NCBI RefSeq assembly: GCF_018070025.1
Contig: NZ_JAGPYQ010000001.1
Coordinates: forward strand, 6,820,001-6,884,000
Source of the DNA: Streptomyces liliiviolaceus
GTDB lineage: Bacteria > Actinomycetota > Actinomycetes > Streptomycetales > Streptomycetaceae
DNA length: 64,000 nucleotides
Direction: 5' to 3'
Of the stretch, positions 53,635 to 61,811 are shown in pieces. The position numbers and the translations under genes are program-made. The stretch's first letter is position 1. The number at the start of each line of letters is the position of its first letter. Under the pieces are notes generated by a model. It was not told where the DNA came from. It saw nothing but the letters and a program-made list of their open reading frames with translations, and did not search any database.

Positions 53635-53821
53635 GGTGTCTCTCTTTCGGTTGGTGCACGACCGTGTACGGCCGTGTGCGGGATCGGCGTCCGGCTGGGA
53701 CGGTAAGCCTCTGGCCAGGGGAAATGGCGAGGGGCACGAGAGTTGTCCACAGGCCGGGCACGGTGTCGGTGCCGTGTGTTTCACTTTTCGTGTTCGCCCG
53801 TCCGGTCGGTCCCGGGTGCTG

Positions 53822-55270
53822 TCACCCGAGGCCGGCCAGGTCGAGCAGCAGGGATTTCACATCGGTGGCCGCGACGCGGTCGCCGACAGCGCGGGGGGTG
53901 GAGCAGATGATGAGCGGACCTTCGTCGTCGCTCAGGGGGAGGCGGCCGTGGCTGCCTCGAATAGGTGAGGGATCGAGGGGCACGACCGCCATGCGGTAGC
54001 GCATGCCGAGCTTCTTGCGGGCCAGCGCGCCCGCGGCCTTGACCTTGACGTACGGGTCGAGCGGATCCATGAAGAGCTCGACCGGGTCGTAGCCGGGTTT
54101 GCGATGGATCTCGACGAGCTGCGCGAAGTCGGGCGCGCGGGCGTCGTCGAGCCAGTAGTAGTACGTGAACCAGGCGTCCGGCTCCGCGACGGCGACCAGC
54201 TCGCCGGAGCGGGGATGGTCGAGGTGATGGGTCTTCTTGCCCTCGTCGTCGAGGAGTTGCTCGACGCCGGGCAGGTCGGCGAGCGCAGCCTTGACGGCTT
54301 CCATGTCCTCGGGACGGCGCACGTAGACATGGGCGATCTGGTGGTCGGCGACGGCGAAGGCCCGTGAGGTCATCGGGTCGAGGTACTCCATGCCGTCCTG
54401 GGTGTGCACCTCAAGCAGTCCGGCGCGGCGCAGTGCGCGGTTGATGTCGACGGGGCGGTCCGCGCGGGTGATGCCGTACTCGGACAGGGCGACGACGGTA
54501 CGGCCTTCCGCGCGGGCGTCGTCGAGCAGCGGGGCCATGGCCGTGTCCAGGTCGGCGGCCGCTTTCAGGGAGCGCGGGTCGTCTGGGCCGAAGCGCTGCA
54601 GGTCGTAGTCGAGATGAGGGAGGTAGCAGAGGGTCAGGTCCGGCCGGCGGGTGGCGATGACGTGACGGGTGGCGTCGATGATCCACTGGCTGGAGACGAG
54701 GTCGGCGCCGGGGCCCCAGAAGTGGAAGAGCGGGAACGTGCCGAATTTCTCGGTGAGTTCGTCGTGCAGGGCCGGGGGCCGGGTGTAGCAGTCGGGTTCC
54801 TTGCGGCCGTCGGCGTAGTAGACCGGACGGGGGGTGATGGTGATGTCGGTGTCGGCGCCCATGGCGTACCACCAGCAGATGTTGGCGACCGTGTAGTCGG
54901 GGTGGACGCGCCGGGCGGCGTCCCAGATCTTGTCCCCGGACACCAGGCCGTTGTGCTGGCGCCACAGCAGGACGTCGCCGAGGTCGCGGAAGTACCAGCC
55001 GTTGCCGACGATGCCGTGCTCGGAGGGGTGGGTGCCGGTCAGGAACGTGGACTGGGCGGCGCAGGTGACGGCGGGCAGGACGGTCCCGAGGTGGGCCCTG
55101 GAGCCGGCCTGAGCCAGGGACTTGAGGTGGGGCATGTGATCGAGGAGCCGGGGGGTGAGGCCGACGACGTCCAGGACGAGGAGAGGAGTGGGGGAAGAAG
55201 GGCCGGCGGTGGTGGCCGGGTCGACCGGGTGCTGGGCTCGGGGTTCGGCCGGGGTTTCGGGGTTGCTCAC
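53822..55270 (-). CDS. eboF: nucleotide pyrophosphatase/phosphodiesterase family protein (EboF-like)
   Basis: This 482-residue alkaline-phosphatase-fold protein has an N-terminal metal Asp in LLVLDVVGL, a likely nucleophile Thr in PAVTCAAQSTFLTGTHPSEHG, LDYDLQRFGPDD, SEYGI and a late DHQIAH. In canonical NPPs the DxxxH and SDHG motifs supply metal ligands; here they read D-L-Q-R-type and SEYG, so chemistry may differ. The Ebo cluster of algae and bacteria includes such a protein. GTG at 55270 overlaps the eboE stop by 4 bp. No signal peptide is seen. Confidence 0.8.
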   Translation of the reverse strand: MSNPETPAEPRAQHPVDPATTAGPSSPTPLLVLDVVGLTPRLLDHMPHLKSLAQAGSRAHLGTVLPAVTCAAQSTFLTGTHPSEHGIVGNGWYFRDLGDVLLWRQHNGLVSGDKIWDAARRVHPDYTVANICWWYAMGADTDITITPRPVYYADGRKEPDCYTRPPALHDELTEKFGTFPLFHFWGPGADLVSSQWIIDATRHVIATRRPDLTLCYLPHLDYDLQRFGPDDPRSLKAAADLDTAMAPLLDDARAEGRTVVALSEYGITRADRPVDINRALRRAGLLEVHTQDGMEYLDPMTSRAFAVADHQIAHVYVRRPEDMEAVKAALADLPGVEQLLDDEGKKTHHLDHPRSGELVAVAEPDAWFTYYYWLDDARAPDFAQLVEIHRKPGYDPVELFMDPLDPYVKVKAAGALARKKLGMRYRMAVVPLDPSPIRGSHGRLPLSDDEGPLIICSTPRAVGDRVAATDVKSLLLDLAGLG

Positions 55271-56436
55271 GGCAGTTCCTTCAGGCCGAGGTCCGTCACC
55301 AGGTCGCGGGCGAGGGTGAGTTCGGCGGCGATGCCGTCGGCGAGCTGGGCCCGTGCGCGGGGGCGCAGTTCCGGCGGGAGCGCCTGCCAGGTGTAGGTCT
55401 CGACCTCAAGGTGACGGGTGAGCGGCTGCGGGCCGCCGACCAGCCGGGTCAGCGTGTCCTTGAGTACGGGCAGCGTGGAGGTGAGAGGTGCGGCGGGAGC
55501 CGCGTGCAGCGGCACGTGGAAGTGGGCGCGCCATGGGGAGGCGTCGGGCAGCGCGTCCTGCTTGATGGCCTCGCCGAGGTCGTCGGTGCCGCGGAGCCCG
55601 GCGGCGGTGAGGGTGCGGGTCTGGTGCAGGAAGCGGGGTTCGTCGAAGGCGGCGAGGGCCTCGCGGACTTCGGGGAGGTGGGGGTGTTCGGCGTGCAGGG
55701 CGGCCGACAGCTGGGACTTGACGACGGGGACGCCGGCGGCGGCCAGCCGGTCCAGGGCGGTGTGCGGATCTTCGAAGGAGGTGGCGAGGTGGCAGGTGTC
55801 GACGCAGATGCCGATGCGGTCCCGGCCGATGGCCGCGAGCGGGGCGATGGCGTCGGCCGTGGTCTCGACGGTGCAGCCCGGTTCCGGTTCCAGGCCGATG
55901 CGGATGGATCGGCCGGTCAGTTCCTCCAGCGCGTCGAGGCGTTCGGCGAGCGTGCGCAGGGCGGTGTGGGCCAGGGCGGCGCGGTCGTCGTCGTACACGG
56001 TGCGCCAGGCGAGCGGCAGGGTGGAGATGGTGCCCTCGGTGACGTCGTCGGGGAGGAGTCCGGCGAGCAGGCGGGCGAGGGCCGTCGTGTGGTCGAGGCG
56101 TTCGGGGTCGGCCCAGTCCGGCTTGTAGACACGGTACTTGACCTCCTCGGCGCCGAATCCCTCATAGGGGAAGCCGTTGAGGGTGACGACTTCGAGGCCC
56201 CGGCTGTCGAGTTCCGTGCGCAGGCCGCGCAGGGCGGACGGGTCGGTGACGAGGGCGCGGGCGGCGTCCTTGGCGAGCCACAGGCCGATGCCGAGCCGGT
56301 CGCGGCCGAGCCGCTTGCGCACAGGTTCGCAGTGGTCGCGGAGCTGGGCGCGGACCCCGGCGAGGGTTTCGGCGGGGTGGACGTTGGTGCAGTAGGCGAG
56401 GTGGACGGTGGAGCCGTCGGGGTGCCGGAAGCGCAT
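55267..56436 (-). CDS. eboE: metabolite-traffic TIM-barrel protein EboE
   Basis: This 389-residue protein matches EboE. It starts with HLAYCTNVHPAETLAGV, followed by LWLAKDAAR, LNGFPYEGF, KYRVYKPDW, GLEPEPGCTVE, ICVDTCHLATSFE and HFHVPLH, giving a xylose-isomerase-like TIM barrel with a metal-like Glu/Asp/His set. In cyanobacteria the ebo cluster is needed for export of a scytonemin precursor; the molecular role of EboE is not settled. It lies 3 bp downstream of the TatD-like gene and overlaps the next gene by GTGA. Confidence 0.87.
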   Translation of the reverse strand: MRFRHPDGSTVHLAYCTNVHPAETLAGVRAQLRDHCEPVRKRLGRDRLGIGLWLAKDAARALVTDPSALRGLRTELDSRGLEVVTLNGFPYEGFGAEEVKYRVYKPDWADPERLDHTTALARLLAGLLPDDVTEGTISTLPLAWRTVYDDDRAALAHTALRTLAERLDALEELTGRSIRIGLEPEPGCTVETTADAIAPLAAIGRDRIGICVDTCHLATSFEDPHTALDRLAAAGVPVVKSQLSAALHAEHPHLPEVREALAAFDEPRFLHQTRTLTAAGLRGTDDLGEAIKQDALPDASPWRAHFHVPLHAAPAAPLTSTLPVLKDTLTRLVGGPQPLTRHLEVETYTWQALPPELRPRARAQLADGIAAELTLARDLVTDLGLKELP

Positions 56437-56439
56437 CGG

Positions 56440-57369
56440 TCACGCCTCCGTGGTCACGGTCGCGGGCCCGGCCCCGGTCTCGGCCCCGGCCCCGGTCCCG
56501 GTCTCGGTTTCCGGAGTGGTTTTCGGGACTCCTCGGAGGATGGAGTTGCCCTCGTGGGTGGCGTCCGTGTCGGCGAGGTCGAGGTCGAGGCGCCCGCTGA
56601 GGCCGTAGAAGGCGACGGGGTTGCGCCACAGCACCTGGTCGACGTCGTGCTCGGTGAACCCGGCCTTCAGCAGGGCGTCGGCGACCTTGCGGGTCTTCAG
56701 CGGATCGCTCTTGCCCCAGTCGGCCGCGGAGTTGACCAGCACCTTCTCCGGTCCGTACTCCTGGAGGACCGCGACCATCCGTTCCTCGTCCATCTTGGTG
56801 TCCGGATAGACGGAGAAGCCGAGCCAGCAGCCGCCGTCCTTGGCCTCCTTGACCGTCGTCTCGTTGAGGTGGTCGATCAGGACGTGGTCCGCGGGCAGTG
56901 CGGACTCCCGAACCACGTCGAGGGTGCGGCGCAGTCCCGCGAGCTTGTCGCGGTGGGGCGTGTGGACCAGCGCGGGCAGCGCGTACTCGGCGGCGAGCTG
57001 GAGCTGTGCGGCCAGCGCGGTGTCCTCGGCGGGCGTCATCGAGTCGTACCCGATCTCGCCGACGGCCACCACGTGGTCCTTGACGAGATACCGGGGCAGT
57101 TCGTCGAGGACGGGCACGCAGCGCGGGTCGTTGGCCTCCTTGGGGTTCAGGGCGATCGTGCAGTGGTGGGCGATGCCGTACTGGGCCGCCCGGAAGGGCT
57201 CCCAGCCGAGGAGGGCGTCGAAGTAGTCGAAGAAGGAGGCGGGTGAGGTGCGTGGCTGCCCCAGCCAGAAGGCGGGTTCGACGACGGCACGGACGCCGGC
57301 GTCGTGCATGGCCTCGTAGTCGTCGGTGGTCCGTGACGTCATGTGGATGTGGGGGTCGAAGATGCGCAT
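56440..57369 (-). CDS. eboB: TatD-family metal-dependent hydrolase (EboB-like)
   Basis: This 309-residue amidohydrolase-fold protein starts with the metal-binding HxH in RIFDPHIHMTSRT. It continues with VGEIGYDSM (Glu ligand), LVHTPHRDK, LIDHLNETT and a late NSAADWGKSDP (Asp). It matches the TatD hydrolase family and is the homologue of EboB. The C-terminal 40 residues are a Thr/Gly/Ala-rich tail encoded by a repetitive stretch. ATG at 57369 overlaps the eboA stop by one base. Confidence 0.87.
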   Translation of the reverse strand: MRIFDPHIHMTSRTTDDYEAMHDAGVRAVVEPAFWLGQPRTSPASFFDYFDALLGWEPFRAAQYGIAHHCTIALNPKEANDPRCVPVLDELPRYLVKDHVVAVGEIGYDSMTPAEDTALAAQLQLAAEYALPALVHTPHRDKLAGLRRTLDVVRESALPADHVLIDHLNETTVKEAKDGGCWLGFSVYPDTKMDEERMVAVLQEYGPEKVLVNSAADWGKSDPLKTRKVADALLKAGFTEHDVDQVLWRNPVAFYGLSGRLDLDLADTDATHEGNSILRGVPKTTPETETGTGAGAETGAGPATVTTEA

Positions 57370-58106
57370 CAGGACTCCTTGCCTTCGGTGCCGTGCACGC
57401 CGTCGGGGGAGGTCGGATCCCCTGGCGCGTCGGTTCCGGTGGGGGTGGCCGGGTGCCCGGTGAGGGCCAGGACGCGGTGCAGATCGTGGGGGACGGGGCG
57501 GTCGGCGGCGGTGCGTTCGGCGGCGTAGTCGCCGAGCATGCGGGCGAGTTCGGCGTCGCCGCGGGCCCGGTCGGGAAGGTCGGCCACGGCGTCCACGGGC
57601 ACGCCGGTGAACAGGCACTTCAGGACGGCGTGCCGCCAGTTGTGGGCGTCCAGGTGCCGGGCGGCGTAGGGGCCGACGGCCGCGGCCACCAGCCGGGTGT
57701 CATTGGTGCGCAGGGCGTCCTCGACGACCGGCAGGGCCTCGGGTCCGGTCACGAGGTGGGGCAGGGCCTCCAGGACGGCCCGGCGTTCGTCGGCGGTGCC
57801 CTGGCGGTAGACGCGGGCGAGGGTGGGGGCGTCGGCCCGGGCCGCGTACAGGAGCAGCACGCGGGCCGCTTCCGCGTACTCGGGTCCGCAGCGTCGGCCC
57901 GCCTCGGCGATCCTCAGCTCCCACACGGAGACGGGGCCATGGGTGCCCGGATGGGCGGCCGCCTCGTCGAGGGCCCGGTCGAGCCAGGCCCGGGCGGCGC
58001 CGCCGAGGAGGGAGTTCAGGCGGGCGTGCAGCGTGGTGAGGGCGGGCGGGGCCTTCGCCGGGAGGGTGGTGTCGGCGGCGCCGGGGGCGTCGTGGAGGTC
58101 GTTCAC
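57369..58106 (-). CDS. eboA: EboA domain protein
   Basis: This 245-residue helical protein has the family landmarks WELRIAEAGRRCGPEYAEAARVLLLYAARA, ADERRAVLEALPHL and HNWRHAVLKCLFTGVPVDAV, the last being typical of EboA. No catalytic motif is seen; it looks like a helical-repeat scaffold. GTG at 58106 overlaps the previous stop by 4 bp. The C-terminus is a Gly/Asp/Thr-rich tail. Confidence 0.85.
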   Translation of the reverse strand: MNDLHDAPGAADTTLPAKAPPALTTLHARLNSLLGGAARAWLDRALDEAAAHPGTHGPVSVWELRIAEAGRRCGPEYAEAARVLLLYAARADAPTLARVYRQGTADERRAVLEALPHLVTGPEALPVVEDALRTNDTRLVAAAVGPYAARHLDAHNWRHAVLKCLFTGVPVDAVADLPDRARGDAELARMLGDYAAERTAADRPVPHDLHRVLALTGHPATPTGTDAPGDPTSPDGVHGTEGKES

Positions 58107-59083
58107 GAGGTTCTCCCTTCGAGGACGCCCTCGGCGGCCGGCCGGGGGTGGTCGGGGATGCCCCGGGGGACGGAGGACGAGGCCGCGTTTCGGAGGAACG
58201 GGAGGGACTGCTGGGCGAACTGAGGGCCGGCGTGGGAGTGGCGGGGCAGTTCGACGGAGACCAGGCCCTGGTAGCCCACGGCGGCGAGGGCTTCGAGTAC
58301 GGGCGGGAAGTCGATCTCGCCGTCGCCGAACGGGAGGTGTTCGTGGACGCCGCGGCGCATGTCCTCGATCTGGACGTGCTTCAGCCAGGGCCCGGCGGCG
58401 CGTACGCAGTCGGCGGGTGACTGCGGTTCGAGGCACTGGCAGTGGCCGATGTCGAGGGTGAGTCCGAGGGCGTCCGGACTGCCGAGCGTGGTGCGCAGAC
58501 GGTGGAAGTCGTCGAGGGTGGCGAGGAGGTGACCGGGTTCCGGTTCGACGGCCAGCGGGATTCCGGCGTCGGTGGCCACGTCGAGGACGGGGGTGAGTGC
58601 TTCGGCAAGGCGCTTCCAGGCGGTGTCCTCGGCGATCGCGCCGGACTCCTCCTTCGGGAGGACGCCGCTGAAGCAGTGCACCGCGTGGGCGCCGAGGTCG
58701 CCGGCGATCCGGACGGCACGGACGAGGAGGTCGACGCGTCGGGCCCGCTGGTCCGGGTCGGGGTCGAGCAGGGACGGGCCGTGCTTGCGCCTGGGGTCGA
58801 GCACATAGCGGGCGCCGGTCTCCAGGGTGACGCCCAGGCCGAGTTCGTCCAGTCTGCGGGCGATCCCCTGGGTGCGGGCGGCGAGGCCGGGAGCGAACGG
58901 GTCGAGGTGCATGTGGTCGAGAGTCAGGCCCACGCCGTCGTAGCCGAGGTCGGCGAGAAGGGAGAGGGCGTCGTCCAGGCGCAGGTCGGTCAGACCGTTG
59001 GTGCCGTAGGAGAAGCGGAGGGGGTGGGGGGCGGGCCGGGCAGCGGGGTCGGGGCTCGGCGGAGGGGTCGGCGCAGGGGTCAT
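58103..59083 (-). CDS. sugar phosphate isomerase/epimerase-type TIM-barrel protein
   Basis: This 326-residue xylose-isomerase-like protein has a Pro-rich N-terminus and then FSYGTNGLTDLRLDDAL, LTLDHMHLDPF, AVHCFSG, LAVEPEPGHLL, LTLDIGHCQC, KHVQIEDMRRGVHEHLPFGDG and SVELPRHSH. The Glu, Asp, His and Glu residues fit the conserved metal site. It is cytoplasmic and distinct from EboE. ATG at 59083 overlaps the UbiA-family gene stop by 4 bp. The substrate is probably a sugar or cyclitol, given the inositol-phosphate synthase upstream (inference). Confidence 0.87.
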   Translation of the reverse strand: MTPAPTPPPSPDPAARPAPHPLRFSYGTNGLTDLRLDDALSLLADLGYDGVGLTLDHMHLDPFAPGLAARTQGIARRLDELGLGVTLETGARYVLDPRRKHGPSLLDPDPDQRARRVDLLVRAVRIAGDLGAHAVHCFSGVLPKEESGAIAEDTAWKRLAEALTPVLDVATDAGIPLAVEPEPGHLLATLDDFHRLRTTLGSPDALGLTLDIGHCQCLEPQSPADCVRAAGPWLKHVQIEDMRRGVHEHLPFGDGEIDFPPVLEALAAVGYQGLVSVELPRHSHAGPQFAQQSLPFLRNAASSSVPRGIPDHPRPAAEGVLEGRTS

Positions 59084-60468
59084 GTCACGCTCACCTTTCG
59101 GCTGAACCTGCGGGCGGCCGGGGCGAGGGCCGCTGTCAGCAGGGCCATGACGGGGGCTCCGGAGCGGGCGGCGAGGGCCGCCTGGAGCGGGATCATGGCT
59201 CGGATTCCGCCGCCGACGGCTCTCTGTGTCAGTGGGGGTGACGGGTTGAGGGCCGCGTGGAGGAGGGGGCGGGCGGAGGTCACGGCGTAGAGGGTGGTGA
59301 GTGCGCCGCTCAGGGTGGCGATGTCCAGGGTCACTCGCCTGGGGCGGGGAGGGGGGTGCCAGAGGCTGGGAGCGGTCGGCCCGTGCTCCGGTGGTCGGCC
59401 GTTCGCCTGGGTGACGCTCGTCAGGTCGTCGCGCGCCCGGGCGTCGTACGAGTCGTACGCCAGGTGCCCACCCGTCCGGTCAGCGCGTGACAGGTCGCCG
59501 CCCGTCCGGTCGTCGTGTGACAGGTCGCCGCCCGCTCGGTCGGCGCGGGTCAGGGACCAGGTCAGGGCTGTCGTCGTGGCCAGGGCGGTGAGCGGGGCCC
59601 AGGGGGAGCCGCCCTGGGTCTCGTGGCGGGAGACCGTGGTGACGGCCAGGGTGTGTGTGGCCAGGGTCAGGGCGGACGGCACCGCCTTGCGGGTGTCGCC
59701 GCCCGAGGCCACTCCGCCGAGGAGGAGGTCCAGGCCCCGGGCCGCGGCCATCGCCAGGGGGCCGGCGGGTGTGCGCTTGAGGACCAGGTCGTACGACCAG
59801 ACCGTGGCCGCCAGGGCGCTGGCGACCGCGAGCGGGCGGCGTCCCGCGCGGGACGCGAGAGCCAGGCCCGCCAGGGTCAGGCCCCCGGCTGCCGCGAGGG
59901 CGGCGGCCGGCTTCACCCGGCCGGAGGGCAGCGGGCGGTGCGGGCGGTCGACGGCGTCCTCGGCGCGGTCGGCCCAGTCGTTGAGGGCCATACCGGCCTC
60001 GTACAGGCAGAGGGAGGAACCGATGGCGAGCAGGGTTCGGGGGTTCGGGCGGACCCCTGCGGCGGCGGCGCCCGCGAGTGCGTCGCCGGGGACCGTGAAC
60101 AGGGCGGGCAGGCGCAGGAGTTCCACCCAGGCGCGCAGTCCCGCACCCGCCGCGCGCGGCCTCGGCCTCGACCGCTGCCCCGGCCGCTGCCCCGACTTCG
60201 CGTCCCACTCAGCCGGCTCCCGTGCCGGCGCAGCAGCGGCAGGCTGGTGCGGTGCCCCCGCGACGGCGACAGCGACAGCGACGGCTTCGGGCTGCCGTGG
60301 TGTCCTGGTGCCGGAGCGGTTCGGTGTCCCCGGCCCGGCGGCCCATCCGAGCCGCTCCCGCCAGCCGGACACACCCCCTGCCCCGGACGCTCCCCGTACC
60401 CCGGACGCACCACTGGCCCCGGACGCCGCACCCCGTCCGGGTCGTATCAGCCCGCGCAGGCCGGTCAT
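59080..60468 (-). CDS. eboC: UbiA-family prenyltransferase (EboC-like) with loop insertion
   Basis: This 462-residue membrane protein has a low-complexity cytoplasmic N-terminus of about 125 residues. The aspartate-rich motif NDWADRAEDAVDRPHRPLPSGR follows, then WSYDLVLKRTPAGPLAMAAARGLD with a less conserved second motif. A hydrophilic insertion of about 75 residues between membrane segments contains three copies of a 10-residue Arg/Thr/Gly/Asp unit. It would transfer a prenyl chain to an acceptor and is a homologue of EboC. ATG at 60468 overlaps the inositol-phosphate synthase stop by 4 bp. A much longer in-frame region upstream is antisense-like and not part of the gene. Confidence 0.85.
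   Translation of the reverse strand: MTGLRGLIRPGRGAASGASGASGVRGASGAGGVSGWRERLGWAAGPGTPNRSGTRTPRQPEAVAVAVAVAGAPHQPAAAAPAREPAEWDAKSGQRPGQRSRPRPRAAGAGLRAWVELLRLPALFTVPGDALAGAAAAGVRPNPRTLLAIGSSLCLYEAGMALNDWADRAEDAVDRPHRPLPSGRVKPAAALAAAGGLTLAGLALASRAGRRPLAVASALAATVWSYDLVLKRTPAGPLAMAAARGLDLLLGGVASGGDTRKAVPSALTLATHTLAVTTVSRHETQGGSPWAPLTALATTTALTWSLTRADRAGGDLSHDDRTGGDLSRADRTGGHLAYDSYDARARDDLTSVTQANGRPPEHGPTAPSLWHPPPRPRRVTLDIATLSGALTTLYAVTSARPLLHAALNPSPPLTQRAVGGGIRAMIPLQAALAARSGAPVMALLTAALAPAARRFSRKVSVT
59471..59558. repeat. 30-bp in-frame tandem repeat in the UbiA-family gene
   Basis: Units at 59471-59500, 59501-59530 and 59531-59558 (the last incomplete) share CCCGTCCGGT or a variant and CAGGTCGCCG. 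They encode 10-residue units in a cytoplasmic or periplasmic loop. Confidence 0.85.
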
Positions 60469-61688
60469 CGGGGCTCCCCCGATGTCCCTTGCGGGGCCCC
60501 TTGCGGGGCCATGCCGTCCGGGGTCGCATGGTCCGCCACGGCCACCCCCGGCCCCGGCGGTAGCGCGAGGCCGCGCAGGCGTTCGGCGAATCCGATCAGG
60601 TGGGCGTACTGCTCGCCCAGGGCCGCAGGGCCCTCTCCCACCGGGTCCTTGAAGTAGAAGCCGAGTTCGGCGAGCGGGCCCGAGACGCCCAGTTCGTGGG
60701 CGCGGGCGACCAGGCGGGCCAGGTCCAGGATCAGCGGGGCGGCGAGGGAGGAGTCGCAGCCCTGCCAGGTCGTCTGGAGGACCATCCGGGTGCCGAGGAA
60801 GCCGTCGAAGGCGATGTGGTCCCAGGCGGTCTTCCAGTCGCCGAGGGACGGTACGTCGTCGATGTGGGTCTCGCCCTCGGGGACCGAGCCGAGGGTGTCG
60901 GCGAGGGCGCGTTCCTTGCCGGCGTTCTTGGCGGCCGCGGCGGCCGGGTCGGCGAGGGCCGCGCCGTCGCCGCCGCCCAGCAGGTTCGTACCGGACCAGG
61001 CGCGGACGGCCAGGGCGCGCTGCGCGAACATCGGGCCGAGGACGGACCGCAGCAGGGTCTGGCCCGTCTTGCCGTCGCGACCGGCGTACGGCAGTCCCGA
61101 CGAGGCCGCCGCCGGTGCGAGGCGCGGGTGGTGCAGGCCGGCGGACGGGGTGAAGTTGACGTACGGGCAGCCGGCCCGCAGTGCGGCGGCGGCGTACAGG
61201 GAGCTGGCGGGGAGGGTGTCGCCCTCGGGGACGGGTTCCGTGGAGGACACGTTCACGACGACGGTTCTGGCGAGTCCGCCGCGGTGGGCGAAGTCGCGGA
61301 TGTCCTGGGCGAGGGCCTCGATCAGTTCGTCCTCGGTCCGTGTGTCGCCGGGGAGCGGGCCGCCGATCCTGATCTCCCGGTCGGCGGCGGCCAGTTCGGC
61401 GGCGACGGCGGAGGGAAGGTCGTGGGGCAGGACACCCCCCGCGGCGAGGGACTCGGCGCGTTTCGGGAGGGGGCAGTCGACGACGTCGTGGCCGCCGAAG
61501 ACGAGCGAGGGCAGGGAGGGCAGGCCCGCCTCGTGGAAGGCGCCGGTCTCGGTGACCATGCCGGTCGGTGGATGGAGCCCGGCCGTGACGGCCGCGCAGC
61601 CCGCGACAGCGGTCGTGGCGACGGAGCCTCGCGCTCCGATCAGCCACACTCCGACCCGAGAAGGGGAAACAGACGGTTCGGCGGACAT
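60465..61688 (-). CDS. ino1: inositol-3-phosphate synthase
   Basis: This 407-residue enzyme converts glucose 6-phosphate to 1L-myo-inositol 3-phosphate with NAD. It has an N-terminal Rossmann GVWLIGARGSVATT, VNVSSTEPV, NFTPSAG, AGRDGKTGQTLLRSVL (the family DGKTG motif), WSGTNLLGGGDG, and IAFDGFLGTRMVLQTTWQGCDSSLAAPL. ATG at 61688 has GGGAGG six bases upstream; an in-frame extension to 61706 is unlikely. It is followed by the UbiA-family gene with a 4-bp overlap, taking the place where other Ebo clusters have the dehydroquinate-synthase-like EboD. The product probably feeds the cluster, or is a cyclitol precursor of it (inference). Confidence 0.92.
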   Translation of the reverse strand: MSAEPSVSPSRVGVWLIGARGSVATTAVAGCAAVTAGLHPPTGMVTETGAFHEAGLPSLPSLVFGGHDVVDCPLPKRAESLAAGGVLPHDLPSAVAAELAAADREIRIGGPLPGDTRTEDELIEALAQDIRDFAHRGGLARTVVVNVSSTEPVPEGDTLPASSLYAAAALRAGCPYVNFTPSAGLHHPRLAPAAASSGLPYAGRDGKTGQTLLRSVLGPMFAQRALAVRAWSGTNLLGGGDGAALADPAAAAAKNAGKERALADTLGSVPEGETHIDDVPSLGDWKTAWDHIAFDGFLGTRMVLQTTWQGCDSSLAAPLILDLARLVARAHELGVSGPLAELGFYFKDPVGEGPAALGEQYAHLIGFAERLRGLALPPGPGVAVADHATPDGMAPQGAPQGTSGEPR

Positions 61689-61811
61689 GGGCAGCCTCCC
61701 TCTCAAACGCGAACTCAGCGCGAACGCAACGCGGAAAAGCCGGTGCCGGAGGGTGGAGGTGGAGAGGTCGAGACGGCGGGCGGGGGTCCGGCGTCCCCCG
61801 CCCGCCGCCGC

